This document shows, in pieces, positions 58,262 through 64,000 of a stretch of DNA of 64,000 bases. The notes beneath the pieces were generated by a model. That model saw only the letters and a list, made by a program, of their open reading frames with translations, searched no databases and was not told the origin of the DNA. The position numbers and the translations under genes were made by a program. Numbering within the stretch: position 1 is the stretch's first letter; every line of letters starts with the position of its first letter. This DNA is from Poecilobothrus nobilitatus (Eukaryota; Arthropoda; Insecta; Diptera; Dolichopodidae), in assembly GCA_947095535.1 (NCBI GenBank), contig OX352772.1:103913099-103977098 (forward strand), given 5' to 3'.

Positions 58262-59390
58262 AATTTTTATTTTAAGTGTTACCACTTTCGATAATGTTTT
58301 TGTACTTAGAAATTATATGTTTATAATGAGGATTTAATTTTTGTGTATCGGTTTTAAAGTTAATGTTTTTTTCGTTTAATTCTATCTGTATCATTTCACT
58401 GATGTTTGTTTTTAGCCAATTTGGTTCCTTATCAATTATAAAAACATCCTCAAAATTAAAGTTATGATTCTCATTTTCAAAATGATGAGAAGCCAATGCT
58501 GTTTTTTTAGTTTTATTTAAATTATTTATAGGGACTTCGGTGGCCTAGTGGGTAAGAGCGTATAAAATACGCTGTAAACACCAAGGGAGTGTGGATTCGA
58601 ATCTCACACACGTCGTAAGAATTATTCGCCTTTACGGCATTTACAGCCACGCCTGAACAGGAAAGGCTGTGTAATTTCCTGTCCACATTTATGTGGCAGA
58701 GAAATGCAAAAAAAAAAAAATTTTTTATATTGCAATCTTATTTGTGTTGGAATATTCTATTTTTCAGGTATTGCTTGGTTTGACCAATATAGCATGATTC
58801 ACAATCTTTGCAATTAATTTTGTAAATCAAATTGGATTGAAGTACCTTATCATCCCTGTCTTTTAGTTTAGAAAATATATTTTTCACTGTTTTTCCATTG
58901 TAAAAAACTATTTTGTAATTACATGTTTATTAATATTTAATTTTGCCGATAAATCTGGTATATATTGGAATTTTATGTATTTATAGTTATTGTCTATTGT
59001 ATGTGAACGTTTTGATTATGTACAGAAAGATTCTTTTTTTGTAAATATCGTTTAATTATCTCATTTACAAAATATGTAGGATAATTATTATTTTTTAAAA
59101 TTTCTTTAATTTTAGAGATGTTTTTGTCCACAAACTCGTTAGAACAATAATTACAAACTTTATTTAGCATATTCGTTATAATATTCTTTTTCTGATTTAT
59201 ATGATGGTTTGACAAAAAGTTTAATACTCTGCCCGATGCAGTGGATTTAATATATCAATCTGTAGCAATTAAACCGTTTTCTTTTCTAATTAATACTACA
59301 TCTAAAAACGGAAGTTTATTTTGTTCCTCTATTTCCATTGTAAATTTCAGTTTCTTATGAAAGTTGTTAAACATTTATTTGTTTGTATAT
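58262..59390 (-). pseudogene. Penelope B RT tail and GIY-YIG endonuclease, copy 1
   Basis: RT end: KLPFLDVVLIRKENGLIATD then a stop, YIKSTASGRVLNF (59,215-59,350). Linker 58,994-59,215 (SNHHINQKKN). GIY-YIG domain 58,730-58,850: LIYKINCKDCESCYIGQTKQ, intact motifs but interrupted by stops upstream and split by the SINE. C-terminal part 58,272-58,496 (ASHHFENENHNFNFEDVF...KLNPHYKHIISKY). In Penelope elements this endonuclease nicks target DNA. Confidence 0.8.
58531..58720 (+). mobile_element. tRNA-derived SINE
   Basis: Starts GGGACTTCGGTGGCCTAGTG; has a Pol III A box (58,541-58,558, TGGCCTAGTGGGTAAGAG) and B box (58,593-58,603, GGATTCGAATC), a tRNA-unrelated body of about 100 bp and an A-tail of about 13. 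The related Penelope copy at 62,610-62,625 is the empty site. TTTATA flanks both ends (58,525-58,530; 58,724-58,729). Confidence 0.88.
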
Positions 59391-59459
59391 TGTATATATA
59401 CTTATATATTAATGCATATATATACTATGGTCAGCTGATATAAATATTATAATGTTTAC

Positions 59460-60069
59460 TTTTATATGGAAGTTGAGAGGTTCTATATTTTTTCTTTTTT
59501 GCCAATTGTGTTCAATGTTTAAGATTACAGGATGGTCAAAATTAAAGTGATGGTCGTTTTTCATCGCATGACTTACGCAGGCAGTTTTAAAATATGTGTC
59601 TTATGTTGATGTTACTTTTGGATTTGTTGGCGTTTTCATAGTCTCTTTGTTCTTTCATTCGTATTTTGACATCTCGTCCAGTTTCAGCTATATATATTTT
59701 ATCACAGTTGTCATTATTGCATGAAATTTTGTATACAGCTCCTGTGCATGGGACATTGTCAAGTTTGGTTTTTGTGTTGCTAAAAATTGTCTTTCCTAAC
59801 TTTGTGTGAGGGTGAAGGTCAGTCGCTATATTTTTATTTATTTTAGACAGATGTATTGTAATATTTTCAGTGACCTTTGGTATGTATGTCATTTCACGGT
59901 ATGTAAATTTTCCATTATTAGTGTTATTTAGTTTTTGTTTATTAAATTTGACTTTCCTTATAATATTGTTTATCATGTTGTCAGGATAGCAGTTCTTTTT
60001 TAATATTTCTTTAATCGTCTTGAAGTTGTCGTTATGAAATTTCTTTTCATGAATATGGGAATAAATCAT
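59460..60069 (-). pseudogene. Penelope A GIY-YIG endonuclease domain
   Basis: Linker FHNDNFKTIKEILKKNCYPD, then VPCTGAVYKISCNNDNCDKIYIAETGRD (about 59,660-59,765): the first motif reads VYK and the second reads YIA instead of YIG, a substitution at a conserved Gly. The Arg (IRMKEQRD) is kept. After a frame break the tail continues with HAMKNDHHFNFDHPVILN (59,520-59,580), a homologue of the B-type C-terminus. Confidence 0.82.
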
Positions 60070-60111
60070 GTTCCCGAAATATCGGCAAAATATCGAAATA
60101 ATAAATGATAA

Positions 60112-60829
60112 TTAACAAAGATATACAACTGTTTTTAATTCTTTATTATTTAAAATTTCTGCATTTCCAGAAAAAAGAAACTTTTTAATATAACAGTAAA
60201 CATTATAGTTATTAAACATTGTTAATGTGGAATTCATTTCAGTTTTTGGTATAGCTATCATATCATTTACATAAATTTTGATAAGTGGAATTTCAAACTC
60301 TAATTTTTTAAACACGCGAATGAAGGACTCGCTGGGTTACCCATGGCTGTTCCATCTAATTGTAAATAAATTTCATCATTGAACTTAAAATAACTAGATG
60401 TAAACATAAATTCAATAAGCTCCAAAAATTATGTATTATCAATTCGGTAAACAACGAAATATCATGCTATTCGTCTTTAATGATTATCATTAATAAGTCT
60501 TTGGGAACATTTGTGAGCAACGATACAACATCTAACGACACTAACACATAATTATCTGGTAATATTATACTTCTTACTGTATGTATAAAATCATTAGTAT
60601 TTTTGATATTGTATTCAAATGTGTTAATATATTGCATTGAAATTTCATGTACAAATTTAGCTATCTCATATGTCGGACTATTAATACAAGAAACAACAGG
60701 TCTCATGGCCACATTTTCTTTATGCGTTTTCCTCATTCCGTATAATTTAGGGGCTACTGTATTTGCTTTTTTAATTTTTTTGTTTTGTGATTCAGTTATA
60801 TATTTATTTTTAAGTAATTTATCAATCAA
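60112..60829 (-). pseudogene. Penelope A reverse transcriptase
   Basis: KLYGMRKTHKENVAMRPVVSCINSPTY, then LVSLDVVSLLTNVP (motif A), QLDGTAMGNPASPSFA (about 60,320-60,370) and IYVNDMIAI (motif C, about 60,250-60,290), where the expected YVDD has lost its first Asp. The pattern is specific for Penelope-like RT. Frame changes near 60,315 and 60,467. Confidence 0.85.
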
Positions 60830-61778
60830 ATATTTAGCTCTATTTTGAAAATTATTAGTATAGGATCTTTTGTTAAGCGTTTAAACATATTTGTATCACT
60901 TATCAATTCGTTCATTGCTAAAATATATTCATTTTTATACATTACCACCGTACTATTACCCTTATCACTATCTAATACATATATGTGTTTGTTGTTATTT
61001 AAAAATTTTTTAGTAATGTTATAATCTCGTAATAATATGTTATGTTTTTTAAATTTATTGATATTATTATAGAAGTTGGTTATTATATTTATTGCTTTAC
61101 TTCTTAGTAATATTTTGCAACATTTTGTGGTATTACGCAAGTTGAAATATTATATTCTATATCTTTAATAATAGTTGGAATTGATACTTCTTTCTTTTCT
61201 AATGGTATAGACATTTTTGAACCTGTTGAAAGAATTCTTTGAACTTCTGTAGGTAATACCACATTGGTGTAATTGTATAGAAATTTGTCAGAGAATTTAA
61301 TATTAATTTGGCCGTACTTATTTTCTAATTTTGTAATTTTGTCCATATTGTCTTTTTTAATAGTCATAAATTTATCGTTATACATACTTTCTACCTTATT
61401 TTTAAAATTTAGGAATATATTTACCTCTATGATCTCTTTTAATTGATTATATAATTGTTGGAGTTCATACGTCATTTCGCTTACTTTGAAGAGAGTAATT
61501 TTGATTTCTAAATTTAATATTGACTTCCTAAATCTATATAAAATCTTATTAGCTTCTTTGGTATATCGGTGGTTTTCTATTTGGAGTGAATACATTATCT
61601 TTATATTGTTCATAATATGGTTTGGAAATATTTTCTTCATTCTGCTTTGAAGTAGAAATATTCTCCTATTGTTATACGATGTTAATTTACATGAAATTTT
61701 CATAATTCTCTTCATCAGTATCACGGTGTTTTCGTTGTATAATGTTCTTACCGAGTTAAAAAATCGAGTTGTATTCAT
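60830..61778 (-). pseudogene. Penelope A N-terminal region
   Basis: 61,104-61,778 (MNTTRFFNSVRTLYNENTV, long Lys/Glu-rich helices) and 60,826-61,140 with LDSDKGNSTVVMYKNEYILAMN, the DKGN motif seen before the RT in Penelope elements. The two frames overlap, so one shift lies near 61,110-61,135. Confidence 0.8.
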
Positions 61779-61828
61779 TGTGATTTTAATACTATCTGTA
61801 CATACTTTTATGTCCTTATTTTTTCTTA

Positions 61829-63040
61829 TTTCAGTATGTTGTCTGGAACTAGCACATATGATTAAAACACTAATTTTCTATTCTTTACGCCAACGTTTCG
61901 TGTTAATCCAACACTTTATCAGGGCTGTAGAATTTATTAACTCATATTATGTATGTTTGCAACAATTATATTACAATTTTTTACCTTGTGAATTACAAAT
62001 TAATCTTTTGACATTATTAATTCCCAAAAATTTTTTTTTATATTAATTTCCAAAGTTATAAACATAACTTTAGAATTCATTTAAAAAACTTTAACTAAAA
62101 TATTATTATTATAAATGATAAAATTAAAATTGAAAAATTTAACTAAAAATTTACTAAAATTTACTAATATAAAATTACAATTTAAATAAATAACAATTAC
62201 AAATGTACCGCCAAAATTCTCTATGTAAAAATATTATACTAAAAAACAACAAGAAAAAACAACAATAAAAATATATAATACGAACATCGAACATAGTAAT
62301 TCAAATGACAATTAACTAGGTAAAAATGTTTTTAGTTTATGTATAAATAAAAATTTTTATTTTAAGTGTTACCACTTTCGATAATATTTTTGTACTTAGA
62401 AATTATATGTTTATAATGAGGATTTAATTTTTGTGTATCGGTTTTAAAGTTAATTTTTTTTTCATTTAATTCTATCTGTATCATTTCACTGATGTTTCTT
62501 TTTAGCCAATTTGGTTTCTTATCAATTATAAAAACATCCTCAAAATTAAAGTTATGATTCTCATTTTCAAAATGATGAGAAGCCAATGCTATTTTTTCAG
62601 TTTTATTTAAATTATTTATATTCCAATCATATTTGTGTTGGGATATTCTATTTTTCAGGTACATATTACTTGGTTTGACCAATATAGCATGATTCACAAT
62701 CTTTGCAATTAATTTTGTAAATCAAATTGGATTGAAGTACCTTATCATCCCTGTCTTTTAATTTAGAAAATATATTTTTCACTGTTTTTCCATTGTAAAA
62801 AACTATTTTGTAATTATTTGTTTATTAATATTTAATTTTTTCGTTTAATTATCTCATTTACAAAATATGTAGGATAATTATTATTTTTTAAAATTCCTTT
62901 AATTTTAGAGTTGTTTTTGCCCACAAACTCATTAGAACAATAATTACAAACTTTATTTATATTCTTTTTCTGATTTATATGATGGTTTGATAAAAAGTTT
63001 AATACTCTGCCCGACGCAGTGGGTTTAATATGCCAATCTG
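61829..63040 (-). mobile_element. Penelope-like element B, copy 2 (5'-truncated)
   Basis: Aligns with 57,744-59,270 apart from a deletion of about 95 bp (near 62,838) and the lack of the SINE. It ends abruptly at 63,040 where a hAT-like terminus begins. Confidence 0.82.
62362..62697 (-). pseudogene. Penelope B GIY-YIG C-terminal fragment, copy 2
   Basis: A 111-codon open frame: MNHAILVKPSNMYLKNRIS, then ASHHFENENHNFNFEDVF, IIDKKPNWLKRNISEM and a C-terminus KLNPHYKHIISKYKNIIESGNT identical to copy 1. The catalytic N-terminal GIY-YIG strands (63 bp further upstream) are out of frame. Confidence 0.8.
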
Positions 63041-63688
63041 CAGGGCCAGATTTATGGGTGGAGCGAGGCAGCGACCGCTCCAGGCGGCAGAATTATACTG
63101 AGAAAATTATTCTTCAAAATTTAATTTGTGTCGAGAAACGTTTTCTAATAAAACTATCATACTAAACTGACTATGATTATAAAATGCGCATATCTACATA
63201 CAATCTCTATTTTGATAATTTCTGTTTTTCATATACATATACAAATGTTAAATTATATTTTATTAACTTTTATTAAACAAAATTCAATTTTTTTTAACAA
63301 AGTAGACTTTGCATTTCACAAAAATTGGAGAAATGAAATATTGGTATCGTCTCTATGAAATGTTTTACTGGCTTTTTTTTGGTAGAAATTCAAATTTATG
63401 TTTTTCTTTAAAGAAAATTCAAGTTCCTTTGTTATTCTGACTTTGGTTTTTGTTTATAACAGAAGTATCCAGAGCAATCATATAGTTTACTGTGTATTTA
63501 AAGTTTATATTGTTATTAATTAGTATTTTTGTTTTTAATATCAGTTATTTAATTTGATTTCCACTTGATAAATATTTATTTTAATCATTGAGATTGCGAT
63601 GTAAGTTTTTAATTTTACTTAAGATTAGTTTTTTATAAGTTTACCTGTTATTTTAATTATTATTTTTTAAAGCCTCCCACCTTACACT
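63041..63688. mobile_element. hAT-like element end (partial)
   Basis: Starts CAGGGCCAGATTTATGGGTG with a GGCAGCGACCGCTCCAGGCGGC stretch, a common hAT terminus pattern. It interrupts Penelope B copy 2. No matching right end or 8-bp duplication (CCAATCTG) was found in the window. The interior is AT-rich and has no transposase. Confidence 0.5.
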
Positions 63689-64000
63689 CAGTTTAATATC
63701 AAAAAAATACTCAAAATATTTTAAATGTGCTTTCTTTAGATAACACTATATCATTAAATATCAGCAATGATATTGTACAATATAGCTTGGATTTAACTGG
63801 TCCGAATCAGAAGTCGCGCAAAAGGCAAAAACAACCACAGACTTGGAAAAGAAATGTTAAGAAAAGAAAGCGTAATTCAGGACAACAATATGAAAATTAC
63901 ATGTGTGTCGTTGTACCTGAAAAAGAATTTTCAAATGGAAGATGTAATAGTAAAAAAAAAAGTCCTTCAAAACTTTCTATTTCACAACAAATAAAAATTC
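63689..64000 (+). pseudogene. DUF7869-like family, copy 4 (runs off the window)
   Basis: Homologous to 55,673-55,930 of copy 3 at high identity from CAGTTTAATATC onward, including the KNVKKRKRNSGQQYENYM motif. It contains 60 in-frame bases (63,771-63,830; SLDLTGPNQKSRKRQ) that copy 3 lacks, and a longer A-run near 63,950 that shifts its frame. The rest lies outside the window. Confidence 0.75.

Larger units (their letters stand above)
57744..59390 (-). mobile_element. Penelope-like element B, copy 1 (5'-truncated)
   Basis: 3' end at about 57,744-57,750 (TATGTTGTCTGG on plus). Matches 61,829-63,040 closely, so the same 3' segment occurs twice in the same orientation, the pseudo-LTR or tandem layout typical of Penelope-like elements. 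Its coding part is the RT tail and a GIY-YIG domain. A tRNA-derived SINE is inserted at 58,531. Confidence 0.82.
59391..61828 (-). mobile_element. Penelope-like element A
   Basis: A distinct subfamily between two copies of Penelope B, same orientation. Contains an N-terminal domain, RT and GIY-YIG. Its protein differs clearly from Penelope B. Its 3' end is near 59,391-59,450 and its 5' side abuts the 3' end of Penelope B copy 2. Frame is broken several times. Confidence 0.78.

Noticed and set aside
58531..58620. Functional tRNA gene
   Set aside because: A and B boxes are present but the acceptor stem and anticodon arm do not form a normal cloverleaf, and an A-tail and target duplication show a SINE.

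Overview
This window looks like insect nuclear DNA, and it is a transposon graveyard rather than a gene locus. It is very AT-rich. Every recognisable coding region belongs to a mobile element: Jockey-, BEL/Pao-, Ty3/Gypsy-, Penelope-, hAT- and mariner/rosa-type sequences plus a tRNA-derived SINE. I found no host gene, rRNA or stand-alone tRNA. A hemipteran such as an aphid would fit, but the sequence alone does not prove the order.

Layout. About 0.5-5.4 kb is a decayed Jockey-type LINE (LINE-A, minus strand). At 5.53-5.72 kb there is a small MITE. From 5,747 to 19,517 lies a complete but dead Ty3/Gypsy element (Gypsy-A, minus strand) with very long LTRs, a tRNA-Lys-type primer site, an exact ACTT target duplication and an RING-H2 finger fused to gag. 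A rosa-like (DD41D) mariner sits inside its 5' LTR (16,711-19,099). A degraded hAT fragment follows at 19.7-20.3 kb.

From 21,097 to 54,180 is a BEL/Pao provirus (minus strand) with a recognisable envelope-like gene. It has been inflated from roughly 6 kb to 33 kb by nested insertions. LINE-B (23,226-31,285) sits in its integrase, and a TIR DNA transposon (24,843-28,799) sits inside LINE-B. A tandem pair of Gypsy-C elements sharing a central LTR (35,194-43,339) lies next to its primer site. A 10.4-kb TIR element (43,422-53,854) splits its 5' LTR and itself contains a nearly intact hAT transposon (44,425-47,808), a long foldback repeat and a THAP-finger exon. From 55.2 kb to the end come two more copies of the same transposase-like family, a head-to-tail array of two Penelope-like subfamilies (57.7-63.0 kb) carrying a tRNA-derived SINE, and one end of another hAT element.

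Most interesting. Four copies (25.5-28.1, 47.9-49.7, 55.2-57.7 and 63.7-64.0 kb), of at least three lineages, encode a spliced protein that I do not recognise as a classical transposase. It resembles, from memory, the insect/cnidarian family annotated as DUF7869. It has a CxxCD motif, a DLQ-type motif, a YSDSCPGQNRN-type motif and a GHTHMECD..HS.IE-type motif, spaced like an RNase H-fold DDE/D nuclease. Copy 1 has 29-bp perfect terminal inverted repeats and a 4-bp target duplication. Removing it with one duplication restores the reverse-transcriptase reading frame of the LINE it hit. Copy 2 has a different 31-bp TIR and a candidate 4-bp duplication. Together these make a good case for a mobile DNA transposon family; whether it is already covered by a named superfamily such as Sola needs a database search.

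Nearly all element genes carry frameshifts, stops or catalytic substitutions. The least damaged are the hAT transposase (one stop), the rosa transposase (one frameshift, one stop) and the copy-1 protein (one frameshift in an A-run).
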